Source of the DNA: Psychrobacter sp. PL19
Lineage (GTDB): Bacteria; Pseudomonadota; Gammaproteobacteria; Pseudomonadales; Moraxellaceae
NCBI RefSeq assembly: GCF_017875835.1
Contig: NZ_JAGING010000001.1
Location: forward strand, 186,001 to 250,000
Reading direction: 5' to 3'
DNA length: 64,000 nucleotides
Each line of letters opens with the position of its first letter. Position 1 is the first letter of the stretch. Shown here in pieces: positions 1 to 9,325 of this stretch. The position numbers and the translations under genes are program-made. The notes beneath the pieces are model-generated. The model searched no databases. It worked only from the letters and a program-made list of their open reading frames with translations, and was not told the DNA's origin.

Positions 1-1
1 G

Positions 2-265
2 CTTGGTATCGCAGACCCAGTAGCCGACATGGCCTTTGCTCGTGGTATGATGCCCCATCATATCAGTGCAGTGGACATGGCAAAAGTACAACTCAAATAC
101 GGCAAAGATGAAGAAATGCGTCAGCTGGCACAAGAAATAATCGATGCGCAAGAGTCCGAGATTGAGCTAATGCAAGACTGGATTGCTACTCATAAGACTG
201 ATGATAACGTTATTCCTGATAAGACCAATGTGCCAGAAGGCGTAGAAGCTAATAAAACCAGTTAA
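2..265 (+). CDS. DUF305 family protein, C-terminal part (gene starts before the window)
   Basis: The reading frame is open from base 2, so the first in-frame ATG at 29 is internal and the gene is truncated by the window edge. The visible part contains the DUF305 signature: an Ala-Arg-Gly-Met-Met-Pro-His-His stretch, then His/Met/Asp residues on a helix and a Gln-Glu-Ile-Ile-Asp-Ala-Gln-Glu-Ser-Glu-Ile helix. DUF305 proteins are small four-helix, often periplasmic proteins, several linked to copper binding through the His/Met residues. The metal role here is inference. A rho-independent terminator follows the stop codon by about 30 bases. The signal peptide cannot be judged because the N-terminus is missing. 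Confidence 0.8.
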   Translation, partial: LGIADPVADMAFARGMMPHHISAVDMAKVQLKYGKDEEMRQLAQEIIDAQESEIELMQDWIATHKTDDNVIPDKTNVPEGVEANKTS

Positions 266-298
266 TCTAGCACCTAAATGTCAAACTGATTGCTAACT

Positions 299-341
299 AA
301 AAGCCCTTACTAAACATAATTGTTTGGCAAGGGCTTTTTTA
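299..341 (+). terminator. Rho-independent terminator after the DUF305 gene
   Basis: The arms AAAAGCCCTT and AAGGGCTTTT pair around a loop of about 20 bases and are followed by a T-run. Confidence 0.8.
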
Positions 342-378
342 TTACAAGAATTTTAGTGACTGGTCAATTGATTGCTAA

Positions 379-516
379 TATAGTCAATGAAAAGTAATAT
401 CGATACCTAACATCCTGCTGGCATAAGTTTTTCTTACTTGCTGTGCCTACGCAGACAGAGGCTGCAAAAAGCTGATACCAGCAGTACCGTCGCGTTTTTA
501 AGGTATTGTAACTATA
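379..516 (+). repeat. MITE-like dispersed repeat, copy 1 (138 bp)
   Basis: One of seven near-identical elements in the window. It begins TATAGTCAATG and ends TTGTAACTATA, so the ends are imperfect inverted repeats (TATAGTYAA). An internal hairpin spans about 415-484, with arms CTGCTGGCATAAG and GCTGATACCAGCAG. The TA at each end fits a TA target duplication of IS630/mariner type; that is inference. It sits in the convergent gap between the DUF305 gene and the M61 peptidase gene. Confidence 0.85.
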
Positions 517-534
517 GTTAGGTAACTGAGTAAC

Positions 535-2676
535 TCAACTGTCATAACGCGTCATAACCTCAAGCCATGCTTGCCATGCAAAAGAGGTAATCGTTGAATT
601 ACCCACTGCGTTTTCTGACAAGTTATCTGGCTTCGCTAAAAGCAGACTGACTTTATGAGAATAAGGTTCTTTGATATTGTCCGATTCTATAGTCTCAGAA
701 TCCTGTGGTGTTTGCATTTCAGAGACTACTTTGGGTATGACACTGACACACATCAGCTCATCGCGACGAAATAGATGACATTCGATCCCACGTTGTACCG
801 TTGATACAGTGGCCAGCTGCTTATTGTCAGCCTTAATACCATCAAGAGCAATAATGACATCATGGGCCGAGATGCCCGCTTTGGCAGCTGTGCTTCCACG
901 CTGTACCTGATTCACTTTTAGCCCAGCTGGCGTCTCACTGCAGCGCATACCCCAAGGAACCTGCTTATCAGCCGTTTCTTTAGGATCAGTGTGGACGTTG
1001 ATACCGTTTGCAGTCAATAGCTGCTTAATAGGCAGCTCTTCCACACCATTGACATAGCGGCGCTCAAAATCATCCCAATCTGCCGTGGGCATAAATTGCC
1101 CGATTACCGTGCCCATATCGGCAGAACTAATGCCAATACGTTGATTATTTTGCTGTTTGGCTTGGCTATAAAAGGCCTTGACCACATCGAACAAGCGATA
1201 TTGACCTTTGCTTTTTTGTAGTAGGGTCAGATCCAAGCACAGCGCCACTAAAGCGCCTTTGTTGTAGTAACTGATACCCGCATTACCAGTATTTTCATCA
1301 CTGCGATAGAGCTTAATCCACGCGTCAAAACTAGATTCAGCCACACTTTGGTGCACGCGTCCGTGGGTTTGATAGTAGCGATTAATCTGTTCCGCTAGGA
1401 GGGTGAGATAACAGGCTTTATCGATGACCCCAGATGCTTGTAACATAAAGTCATCGATGTAAGAGGTGAAACCCTCAAACACCCATAATAATGGTGTAAA
1501 GGCTTCTTTACGTAAATCAACATCCAACATAACGTCGGGACGTACAGTCTTGACCCACCAGGCATGAAAATACTCATGGCTACACAAGCCTAAGAAACGC
1601 TGATAAGCGGCACTGGGTAATTCAGGCTCATTGGTACTCGGTAAATCCCGACGTGGGGTAATCAAGCTGGTAGAGTTAATGTGCTCAAGACCGCCGTAAT
1701 CTTGACCGCTGGCATAAGTCATAAATGTGTAGTCACTGAACGGTGCATCTCCCAGCCAATTTAAGTAAGTCTGACAAATCTGAGTGATATCTTGCTGAAG
1801 CCGCCCCAGGTTAGCGCTATGCGTACCGGAGAGAAAAAAGCGATGGCTCAATGTTTGATGCTGTTTATCTCGAATAATAAAATCAAACTTTTCCTGTATA
1901 GAAATCTCAAACGGATGATCAATCAGCTGATAATAGCTATCTGCTTGTAGACCATAGCCATGTTGGCTGTCGCTATGTAAATGGGTAGCGTCTAGTCCGC
2001 AGGCTAACACCACACTGCTTGTATTTTCGCCTTCGTCTGCTAAACGTTTATCTGCTATATCCAGTGCGGTTAAAAACTCAGCGGGTACCAGCAAACTCAC
2101 TTGTACGGGGGACTGTTCTTGCCCCTCAACCGCTAAAGCTAACGAGGTAAAATTGCCATATAAACGCTTCTGATCAACATAAGCTGTACGCACCGATAAA
2201 TCATAGCAATAGACCTCATAGTGCACATTTAAGGTCTGGCCTGCTTTAACTTGTGGTAACTGCCATGTATTTTTATCTATTTTTTTGGCACGGTGCATAC
2301 TGTTATGAGGCTCAGTCTGATCGTAATTATCAAGGGCTTGATAATCATTACTAGATGCTTCATCGTTATTACTTACTATTTGATAATGTACCGCTGTAAT
2401 ATGACGCGCAAATTCACGCATCAGATAACTGCCCGGAATCCATGCCGGCAACCATAGACTTGGCTCATCAGAGCCAGCTGTAAAGGTTAGATTGACGTTA
2501 ATTAAATGTTCCAAAAAACGCTCAAAATCGAGTCGGTAACTGATATTAGCAGCTGGTTTAGCAACTAGGTTCGTTGAATGGCTATCTGGATGGCTATTCG
2601 AGCGGTCATCTGATTGGCTGTCAGAGATATTTTTTATTGAAGTCATAGCGATTTTTATCCTTATGTTTACAGTCAT
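535..2676 (-). CDS. M61 family metallopeptidase with C-terminal PDZ domain
   Basis: A zinc aminopeptidase of the M61 (glycyl aminopeptidase) family. The zinc motif HEYFH lies near residue 367, followed by the family's Ala-Trp-Trp-Val-Lys and Arg-Pro, and about 40 residues later by a Val-Phe-Glu-Gly-Phe-Thr segment carrying the likely third ligand Glu. An N-terminal M61 beta domain precedes it and a PDZ-like domain follows (Gly-Ser-Thr-Ala-Ala-Lys-Ala-Gly-Ile) at roughly residues 590-660. No signal peptide is obvious, and the first 45 residues are Ser/Asn/Asp-rich. The start at 2676 is chosen for its AGGA eight bases upstream; 2703 and 2646 (AAGGA) are alternatives. It is convergent with the DUF305 gene and stands alone as a transcription unit. 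Family assignment is firm; the substrate is unknown. Confidence 0.9.
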   Translation of the reverse strand: MTVNIRIKIAMTSIKNISDSQSDDRSNSHPDSHSTNLVAKPAANISYRLDFERFLEHLINVNLTFTAGSDEPSLWLPAWIPGSYLMREFARHITAVHYQIVSNNDEASSNDYQALDNYDQTEPHNSMHRAKKIDKNTWQLPQVKAGQTLNVHYEVYCYDLSVRTAYVDQKRLYGNFTSLALAVEGQEQSPVQVSLLVPAEFLTALDIADKRLADEGENTSSVVLACGLDATHLHSDSQHGYGLQADSYYQLIDHPFEISIQEKFDFIIRDKQHQTLSHRFFLSGTHSANLGRLQQDITQICQTYLNWLGDAPFSDYTFMTYASGQDYGGLEHINSTSLITPRRDLPSTNEPELPSAAYQRFLGLCSHEYFHAWWVKTVRPDVMLDVDLRKEAFTPLLWVFEGFTSYIDDFMLQASGVIDKACYLTLLAEQINRYYQTHGRVHQSVAESSFDAWIKLYRSDENTGNAGISYYNKGALVALCLDLTLLQKSKGQYRLFDVVKAFYSQAKQQNNQRIGISSADMGTVIGQFMPTADWDDFERRYVNGVEELPIKQLLTANGINVHTDPKETADKQVPWGMRCSETPAGLKVNQVQRGSTAAKAGISAHDVIIALDGIKADNKQLATVSTVQRGIECHLFRRDELMCVSVIPKVVSEMQTPQDSETIESDNIKEPYSHKVSLLLAKPDNLSENAVGNSTITSFAWQAWLEVMTRYDS

Positions 2677-2962
2677 GGTAGAAGTCCTAGTATAAAAATG
2701 CAACTGGTAAACCGTGACCTATGAACCGTATTAACGCCGATAATACTAATAAACGTAACCTTATCCCCATTAATTAGTGTTTTTTATGTTTTTTGCCTTG
2801 AAAGTTATTCCTCCCATCTCAATTAAAGATGTTAACTGTTAAAGTTACTCTAATAAACTGATGATAATTGACTACTGACGTGGCTTTTGGCTGGCTGATT
2901 GGCTTTTTTAGGTTTATTACAACCGTATTTAAATTTTTATATTAATATATTTAGGATAATTT

Positions 2963-3448
2963 ATGACTACTATCGCAAAAGATACTGCCGTCAAGTTCAA
3001 CTACACGCTAAAAGACGACGAAGGTAACGTACTTGACCAGTCTCCAGAAGGTCAACCACTTGCCTATTTGCATGGCCACAGCAACATCATCCCAGGCCTT
3101 GAGCAGCAACTAGAAGGCAAATCTGCTGGCGAAAAAGTCAATGCTGTCGTTGAGCCTGTTGATGGCTACGGCGAATATCAAGATCAAGCAGTACAACATG
3201 TACCACGCGACAACTTCCAAGGCGTTGATGATATTCAGCCTGGTATGCAATTCCAGTCAGAAGCTGGTGGCCAAGTGATGTTAGTGACCGTTACTGATGT
3301 TAATGATGACGAAGTAATTGTTGATGCCAATCATCCTCTAGCAGGCAAGCGCTTGACTTTTGATGTTGAAATTCAAGAAGTTCGTGCCGCTACTGAAGAA
3401 GAGCTAGGTCACGGCCATGTACATGGTGCCGGCGGCGTTGAGCATTAA
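2963..3448 (+). CDS. slyD: FKBP-type peptidyl-prolyl isomerase, SlyD-like
   Basis: A 161-residue cytoplasmic prolyl isomerase and chaperone. It begins with the SlyD-type Lys-Phe-Asn-Tyr-Thr-Leu strand, has the Asp-Gln-Ser-Pro and Gly-His-x-x-Ile-Ile-Pro-Gly-Leu-Glu FKBP motif near residues 37-47, then the IF insert domain (about 70-130), and returns to the FKBP fold. The tail contains only a short His-rich piece (Gly-His-Gly-His-Val-His), much shorter than the metal-binding tail of E. coli SlyD, so nickel binding may be weak. No signal peptide. An AGGAT ribosome site lies about 7 bases before the ATG. A strong hairpin terminator lies about 100 bases downstream. Confidence 0.9.
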   Translation: MTTIAKDTAVKFNYTLKDDEGNVLDQSPEGQPLAYLHGHSNIIPGLEQQLEGKSAGEKVNAVVEPVDGYGEYQDQAVQHVPRDNFQGVDDIQPGMQFQSEAGGQVMLVTVTDVNDDEVIVDANHPLAGKRLTFDVEIQEVRAATEEELGHGHVHGAGGVEH

Positions 3449-3544
3449 TCTTATAGCAATCACCTCGATTGTTATTAATAATTTTTATGCGGCGGTGCCA
3501 TTAAGTTAATCTTTGCTAGCGCTTCGCATAAAACTTATTAAATT

Positions 3545-3580
3545 AAAAAAAGCCAGTAGACTATCTACTGGCTTTTTTTG
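3545..3580 (+). terminator. Terminator after slyD
   Basis: AAGCCAGTAGA pairs with TCTACTGGCTT around a very short loop, with A and T runs on both sides, so it could act on both strands. Confidence 0.8.
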
Positions 3581-3608
3581 TGCGATCAACAGACACGACT
3601 TATTCATA

Positions 3609-3746
3609 TATAGTCAATGAAAAGTAATATCGATGCATAACCTACTGCTGGCATAAGTTTTTCTTGCTTGCTGTGCCTACGCAGACAGAGGCGGCAAAAA
3701 GCTTATACCAGCAGTACCGTCGCGTTTTTAAGGTATTTTAACTATA
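3609..3746 (+). repeat. MITE-like dispersed repeat, copy 2 (138 bp)
   Basis: Same ends, length and internal hairpin as copy 1, with only a few substitutions. It lies in the convergent slyD/prc gap between two hairpin terminators. Confidence 0.85.
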
Positions 3747-3810
3747 GGTGAGACAGTCGTATCATACTCAAAAGACTGTAAGATATAAATTTTGCTATAG
3801 CAAACACAAT

Positions 3811-3843
3811 AAGACCGTGTAACGACAAGCGTTACACGGTCTT
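3811..3843. terminator. Perfect 14-bp stem hairpin in the slyD/prc gap
   Basis: AAGACCGTGTAACG pairs exactly with CGTTACACGGTCTT over a 5-base loop. It lies 270 bases past the prc stop on the minus strand and also beyond slyD. T-runs are short, so it may be a bidirectional terminator or only an RNA 3' structure. The remaining bases to 4113 show nothing further except a 16-bp palindrome, GTAAGCATATGCTTAC, at 4074-4089. Confidence 0.55.
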
Positions 3844-4113
3844 ATTTACTAACCATCCTTGTTACTGTTACGCCATATTTAATCCCGAAATATGTTGTAA
3901 CCATCGGGCATCTTGCCCTATCATCCTTACTCAGCAAGCCATCCTTGACCCAATCTACAAACTACCTATAAATACCAATCCCTAGTATAAATAAAGAGTA
4001 TCATTCAATCGTGCCGTGAATGTATAATCGCAGATTGGGCTATTCTTAGTAAGAGGCTCAGGCGTCATTACACGTAAGCATATGCTTACATGCAATTTAT
4101 AGTGACTTATAAT

Positions 4114-6327
4114 CTACAGCTTTTGTTCAGGACTCAAGCTAACTTTTGGATCAGCGCTTAGCATTAAATAGGCCGCTTCGTTAATAAAGGCTTCATCTTC
4201 TAGTAACTGTGGGCGTTCGTTAACTTTCATTCGACTACGTTCTTCAAATTTTGCATCCATCGCTGCCTGATAGGTATTCCAATTGGCATATGGACGTTCA
4301 CCAGTCGCTATAAGACGTCTATTCTCAGCTTCTAAGGAACTCTTTTCAATCAGCTTCATTTTGGCGCGGCGGCTATTAATATTAATGTTAATAGGTTTTT
4401 TCTCATCGTCCATATCACGAATGTTATTTAGCGCCGTTAAGTAAGAAAACTGTGGGTTTTGCTGTTGACGAATTTTAGACTGCTGGTTCAGTGTTGTTAG
4501 TATACTGTCGCTAAACTTCGCTTCAGGTTTGTAAGCTGCGGTCTTGATAGTGTCCCAAGGTAAGGCTTTTTTCTGCGCACGCTCACCAAAGGTGGCATCA
4601 TCATAAATATTGACCAGCTCAACATCAGGCACAACCCCTTTATTTTGAGTACTACCACCCGTGATACGATAGAACTTACGCTGGGTTAAAGTCGCAGAAC
4701 CCAAGGCTAAATTATCCAGCTGAATTTGTGCTGAACCTTTACCGGTTGTGGTGCTACCAACTACCAGTCCACGGCCATAATCTTGAATAGCAGCGGCAAA
4801 TATTTCACTAGCAGAGGCAGACGCTAGGTTAGTAATCACCACCATCTTGCCGTCATACAGCTGTTCGCCACCGTCATCGTCACGGTAGACTTGGATATTA
4901 CCGCGATTATCACGGATCTGTACTAGCGGGCCACTCTTAATAAACAGGCCTAGCATTTTGGCTACTTCGTCTAACGAACCACCCGGGTTATTGCGCAGAT
5001 CAATTACTAGACCGTCGATATTTTCTTTATTCAACGCTTTAATGGCATTTTCAGTATCGATACTGACACTACGGTAGTCTTCACCATTACGGCGGGCGCG
5101 ATAATTCAGATAAAAGCTAGGTATTTCAAGGACACCAATGCGTTTAGGGCTGGCATCAATATTAGGGCGCTGTACCTCTACTACCCGATGAGTAACCCCA
5201 GACTCTTCTTGAGCGATAATATCACGCACCACAATCACTGTACGGGCACTGGCATCTGGCATATTGGGCTGACGTAATTTTATCGTCACTGAGGTACCGC
5301 GCTTACCCCGAATCAGACTGACGATTTCACGCGTCGACCAACCGACCACATCGGTCATATTTTTGCCATCTTTGGCAATACCGATAATCAAGTCGTTAGG
5401 TTTTATTTGCCCTGATTTCGCCGCTGGTCCGCCATCGACTAAAGTAACAATTCTAGTATAGTCTGGATTTTTGCGATCAGGACGAATAGAAACCCCAATT
5501 CCTTCTAGCTGCAGACTAGATTGAATCTGTAACTCATTCGCTTGCACAGGAGCATAATAGTTACTGTGCGGATCGTAAGTAAGCATGGCGGTATTTAGCA
5601 GCGTTTCCATGACCTCATCATCTTTGAGACGGGTGAATTGCTCTTGCTGCCGTGATAATCGGTTGAGTAGAATCTCACTTGGGGTACGATCATCGTCGCG
5701 TACCAAGTCTTGTCCACGAGTAATATCTGGATTGGCCAAAAATACTTTTTCTTTAGCGGTTTCGCTTTCTTTACCTAGGGTGATGCTAATCAACTGAAAC
5801 TTAAGCTGACGTGTCCAATAGTCACGCTGCGCTTTTTTAGTTTTAAAATGATTGAGCTTTTCACGGTCAAAGACAATGGTATCGCTACTGGTCAAGTCGA
5901 GATCCGTTTTGAGCATTTTTGTCGACAGCTCAAAATACTCATTTGAGCGTTTACGATAGCGCTCAAAGACCTCTATCCCTGCAGATAGATCGCCGCGCTT
6001 AAGCCGATTACCAAAATCACTGGCATACTTTTTCTTAAATTCGTCGACATCGGATTGTAAGAATAGGGTATGGTTGGGGTCTAGGCTATCAATATACATT
6101 GATAAAATCTCACTACCCATTGCGCTGTCAAGGGGCTGGTTGAGATAATGACTGCGATCAAGTAAGGCCGCTACTTGGCGGGTGGTTATCTTTTGTTCAG
6201 GTGTCTGTACGAAACCTTCCGTCTCGGTATTTGCGACCGCAGTGCCGTAGCTTTGCGTAAGAATAAGACCAGCGATGCCCACTGATGCCACACTGAGTAA
6301 CCACTGTGCTGGTTGTTTTTTCATCAT
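4114..6327 (-). CDS. prc: Carboxy-terminal processing protease Prc/Tsp (S41A)
   Basis: A 737-residue periplasmic tail-specific protease. The N-terminus (Met-Met-Lys-Lys, hydrophobic stretch to Ala32) is a signal peptide. Next come the N-terminal domain, a PDZ domain (about 270-360, Gly-Gly-Pro-Ala-Ala-Lys-Ser-Gly) and the S41 core. The Ala-Ser-Ala-Ser-Ala-Ser-Glu motif and Thr-Gly-Lys-Gly-Ser-Ala-Gln supply the Ser/Lys dyad; by the 25-residue spacing in E. coli Prc these are Ser505 and Lys530. A C-terminal DUF3340-type helical domain follows. Length is close to E. coli Prc. In E. coli the enzyme trims penicillin-binding protein 3 and degrades MepS with NlpI. The start has AGGT six bases upstream. 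Confidence 0.95.
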   Translation of the reverse strand: MMKKQPAQWLLSVASVGIAGLILTQSYGTAVANTETEGFVQTPEQKITTRQVAALLDRSHYLNQPLDSAMGSEILSMYIDSLDPNHTLFLQSDVDEFKKKYASDFGNRLKRGDLSAGIEVFERYRKRSNEYFELSTKMLKTDLDLTSSDTIVFDREKLNHFKTKKAQRDYWTRQLKFQLISITLGKESETAKEKVFLANPDITRGQDLVRDDDRTPSEILLNRLSRQQEQFTRLKDDEVMETLLNTAMLTYDPHSNYYAPVQANELQIQSSLQLEGIGVSIRPDRKNPDYTRIVTLVDGGPAAKSGQIKPNDLIIGIAKDGKNMTDVVGWSTREIVSLIRGKRGTSVTIKLRQPNMPDASARTVIVVRDIIAQEESGVTHRVVEVQRPNIDASPKRIGVLEIPSFYLNYRARRNGEDYRSVSIDTENAIKALNKENIDGLVIDLRNNPGGSLDEVAKMLGLFIKSGPLVQIRDNRGNIQVYRDDDGGEQLYDGKMVVITNLASASASEIFAAAIQDYGRGLVVGSTTTGKGSAQIQLDNLALGSATLTQRKFYRITGGSTQNKGVVPDVELVNIYDDATFGERAQKKALPWDTIKTAAYKPEAKFSDSILTTLNQQSKIRQQQNPQFSYLTALNNIRDMDDEKKPINININSRRAKMKLIEKSSLEAENRRLIATGERPYANWNTYQAAMDAKFEERSRMKVNERPQLLEDEAFINEAAYLMLSADPKVSLSPEQKL

Positions 6328-6454
6328 ATATACCTAGTTATCTTAAGTGAAAAATATCTTGAATATTATCTATTTTTATCAAAAAAAACGGCTAAATCAA
6401 TCACTTCTGGTCACATATAGCGGGTTTTATTATTAGCTATTTTTACAGTACTGT

Positions 6455-6506
6455 CTTTACTATTGAGCTTTACTATTGGGCTTTACTATTAAGCTTTACT
6501 ATTGAG
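6455..6506. repeat. Tandem array, 13 bp x 4
   Basis: Four consecutive units of CTTTACTATTGAG, two of them with one substitution (GGG or AAG at the end). It lies about 130 bases upstream of the prc start. Confidence 0.9.
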
Positions 6507-6983
6507 TGATTAATTGAGCCAGCATTAAAAGCCAATAAACGCACCATACTTATTTTTATTTTGTCGCTAAATACTGAATATTCTATACAAAATCTATTTT
6601 AATTAATTGAGGTAAAGCATCACTTTAACTATTTGCCTAAACTGAACGTATAAATTGATTGTCAAATATAACATTAGATTAAAAAAGTGTTTCTAATTGA
6701 TTATGCATCGCTAAAAAATAGCTAATAATAGCATGACTGGAGCCGCTAAACTGTCTCAAACCTGTATAAACAATATTACACTTTGCGACCATATATACCA
6801 AACTTTCTGTCATATTCCTTATGGACGGCCGATTCATTATTAACTGGTAAACCGTTGATGTTGAGCAACCACTAAATAATGCTACTGGCTTATTAAACCA
6901 TCACGTTTCGCTCAGCAAGCAATAGCTGGCATAATTAGATTATAATCGCAAAGCTTAACTGTTTTTTGTTATCGCATATTCAA

Positions 6984-7039
6984 AGTACTATTAATAAAGC
7001 ACTATCAATAAAGTAATATCAATGAAGTAATATCAATAA
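6984..7039. repeat. Tandem array, 14 bp x 4
   Basis: Four consecutive units of the type AGTAATATCAATAA with one to three substitutions. It ends about 140 bases before the nagZ start. Confidence 0.85.
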
Positions 7040-7176
7040 CAGAACCTTAATTTCAAACTAATCGTTAGTAAGATTAACAAGGTTGAGGCCGTAGCAGTTT
7101 GACAATAAATAGACCACAGCATCATTTAAAATTAACCCCAGAATATAACAGTGTATAACACTGTGAGGATCATGCA

Positions 7177-8262
7177 ATGTATGGCGTATTAATGATTGAT
7201 ATTGATAATACAGCACTGACTGCTGAGGATGTCAGCTTAATCAAACAGGCACAGGTTGGCGGAGTTATATTGTTTGCACGCAACGTGGCCAATGCGGCGC
7301 AAGTGCGGACGCTGTGCGACGATATTCGCTATCACAATCCTGACATTTTAATTGGCGTCGATCAAGAAGGCGGACGAGTGGCGCGTTTACGTGAAGGCTT
7401 CACTCCCTTACCGTCAATGGGTAAGCTGGGTAACTTGTTTGATCAAAATTCTAGCTTTGCCCTCAGCTGTGCTTATGATTGTGGTTATTTGATGGCAGCG
7501 GAAGTGTTGGCAGTAGGGATTGATCTCAGCTTTGCACCAGTGCTCGATAGAGATGGTATCAGCCAAGTCATCGGTGACCGTAGTTTTCATCGAGATCCGA
7601 AGGTTATTATCATCCTAGCCACTCAGCTGATGCGCGGCATGAAAGCAGCAGGAATGGCCACCACAGGCAAGCATTTCCCCGGTCATGGTGCTATCGCGCC
7701 TGACTCGCACGTGGCAGAAGCAATCGATACTCGTAGCCTTGATGAGATTATGGCCAGTGATATGCAACCCTTTGCACAAACGCTATCATGCCTCGATGCC
7801 TTGATGCCAGCCCACGTGATATTTTCGCAAGTGGATAACAAGCCCGCTGGATTTTCCAAAATTTGGCTAAAAGATATCTTGAGAAAACAGCTAAAATTTA
7901 AGGGAGTGTTATTCTCTGATGACTTATCTATGGCAGGAGCCCAAGCGGTAGGAGATATTAGCGCACGCGTACACGCAGCCATTGAGGCCGGTTGTGATAT
8001 TGCATTGGTATGTAATGATCGGGTCGCCGCCCATGAAGCTGCCGAGGCCGCCCAGGACTTACCGTATCCGAATCAAAAGCGTATTAAAACGATGCGCGGA
8101 CAGATTCCAATATGGCAGGGTGATCTTGAGAGTACTTGCCAGCAGTTCGAGCATTGGCAACAAGCCAAACAAACGATATCACAGACGTTTTTTAGTGCTC
8201 AACCTAAGGCAACCACATATAACAGTAATACTACCGCCAAAGACCCTACTGCTTATAAATAA
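7177..8262 (+). CDS. nagZ: Beta-N-acetylhexosaminidase NagZ (GH3)
   Basis: A 361-residue cytoplasmic glycosidase that removes GlcNAc from GlcNAc-anhydroMurNAc peptides in cell-wall recycling. Seen in order: Gly-Val-Asp-Gln-Glu-Gly-Gly-Arg-Val near residue 62, Lys165-His166-Phe-Pro-Gly-His-Gly and Asp176-Ser-His178 (the NagZ-specific acid/base His loop), and Phe-Ser-Asp248-Asp-Leu-Ser-Met (nucleophile Asp). There is no signal peptide. GAGGA stands 7 bases before the ATG. Upstream lies a 14-bp tandem array, and a 14-bp direct duplication (TAGCTTCTTACCTA twice) begins directly after the stop at 8263. In other bacteria NagZ products influence AmpC induction; no ampR/ampC is nearby. Confidence 0.95.
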   Translation: MYGVLMIDIDNTALTAEDVSLIKQAQVGGVILFARNVANAAQVRTLCDDIRYHNPDILIGVDQEGGRVARLREGFTPLPSMGKLGNLFDQNSSFALSCAYDCGYLMAAEVLAVGIDLSFAPVLDRDGISQVIGDRSFHRDPKVIIILATQLMRGMKAAGMATTGKHFPGHGAIAPDSHVAEAIDTRSLDEIMASDMQPFAQTLSCLDALMPAHVIFSQVDNKPAGFSKIWLKDILRKQLKFKGVLFSDDLSMAGAQAVGDISARVHAAIEAGCDIALVCNDRVAAHEAAEAAQDLPYPNQKRIKTMRGQIPIWQGDLESTCQQFEHWQQAKQTISQTFFSAQPKATTYNSNTTAKDPTAYK

Positions 8263-8372
8263 TAGCTTCTTACCTATAGCTTCTTACCTATGGCCATTAT
8301 TTATAGGCGCCGTTTATGATACTTTCGAACTTTCGAACCTATAAACCTGCTTATTCTCTGCTAACCGCTAAC

Positions 8373-9254
8373 CTAGTCTTCACGCAGCACTTTTGGTACC
8401 ACACTCCGATGAAAGCCATTGAATTCTGGCTTTCGTTTGGCGTACGCGAGCGGCCACACTCTATTGCCTAAAGACGCAGCACCGTCAACCCGAAGCGTGG
8501 CGCCGTTGACAAAACAAGCCGCTTCGCTAAGAAGAAAGCAAATCGCTGCACTAATTTCAGCTTCAGTACCCAGTCTTTTTTGCGGGACACTCTCGGCAAG
8601 TTGGGCAATCATGGGCTTCATGCTGACGTCGTATTTATCCAGTCCGCTGGATGCAATCCAGCCAGGTGCTACCGCATTGGTCCGCACTCCGCTGTTGGCC
8701 CACTCGACAGCAGCGGTTTTGGTAAAGTTCTCCATACCTGCCCGAGCCGCCCCAGAATGACCCATGCCTGGCATACCACCCCACATGTCGGCGATGATGT
8801 TGACGATAGCACCGCCATGTTTGCTCATCGACTGGTTATAGACTTCACGCGCCATCAAAAAGCCCCCAGTCAGGTTGGTTCTCACCACTGTTTCGAAACC
8901 TTTTTGGCTAATCAAACTGAGCGGGGCTGGAAACTGGCCGCCTGCATTGTTGACCAGTCCGTGGATCTCACCATACTCATCCACGATGCTCTTGACGATA
9001 TCCGTCACAGCAGCTTCCTCACGAATGTCGCAAACCCTAGTACCAACCGCGCCACCATCTTCACTAATTTCGGCGCTGGTAGCATCGAGCTTGTCCTGAT
9101 TGCGCCCGATCAATATGACCCTTGCGCCGAGCGCAGCAAGCTCGTGAGCGGTACAACGCCCTATGCCGCTACCACCGCCAGTCACGATATGCGTTTGATT
9201 TGCAAACAGCCCCTCTCTAAATACAGACTTATAACCTTCATTTGATCCTGACAT
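8373..9254 (-). CDS. SDR-family reductase resembling peroxisomal trans-2-enoyl-CoA reductase (PECR)
   Basis: A 293-residue Rossmann protein with Thr-Gly-Gly-Gly-Ser-Gly-Ile-Gly near residue 29 and Asn-Asn-Ala-Gly-Gly-Gln-Phe, the extended form of the SDR NNAG motif found in PECR/DECR proteins. The classical Tyr-x-x-x-Lys is absent; the site reads His-Ser-Gly-Ala-Ala-Arg-Ala-Gly, which is also how mammalian PECR reads. It then has Glu-Trp-Ala and Ala-Pro-Gly-Trp-Ile. An enoyl-CoA or dienoyl-CoA reductase using NADPH is the best reading, but the substrate is not shown. The ATG at 9254 is preferred because AAGGA lies 7 bases upstream; 9260 is only one base from it. It is convergent with nagZ and has no lipid-metabolism neighbour. 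Confidence 0.8.
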   Translation of the reverse strand: MSGSNEGYKSVFREGLFANQTHIVTGGGSGIGRCTAHELAALGARVILIGRNQDKLDATSAEISEDGGAVGTRVCDIREEAAVTDIVKSIVDEYGEIHGLVNNAGGQFPAPLSLISQKGFETVVRTNLTGGFLMAREVYNQSMSKHGGAIVNIIADMWGGMPGMGHSGAARAGMENFTKTAAVEWANSGVRTNAVAPGWIASSGLDKYDVSMKPMIAQLAESVPQKRLGTEAEISAAICFLLSEAACFVNGATLRVDGAASLGNRVWPLAYAKRKPEFNGFHRSVVPKVLRED

Positions 9255-9325
9255 GTTCATTTCCTTATGTTGCAGGGTTATCGTTCAGCGCTTTCAATAG
9301 CAACTTGCTCACCGCTAGCAGAAGA

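Larger units (their letters stand above)
6328..7176. other. 849-base divergent intergenic region between prc and nagZ
   Basis: AT-rich, with no supported gene. It must carry the promoters of both flanking genes. It contains two separate short tandem arrays (6455-6506 and 6984-7039, listed separately). I could not pick convincing -35/-10 pairs by eye among the many AT hexamers. Confidence 0.6.

Noticed and set aside
4074-4089. 16-bp palindrome GTAAGCATATGCTTAC near the prc end
   Set aside because: It has no loop and no T-run, so it is a poor terminator; operator function is unsupported.
8580-9245. 221-codon open frame antisense to the SDR gene
   Set aside because: The minus-strand frame has clear SDR motifs; the plus frame has none.
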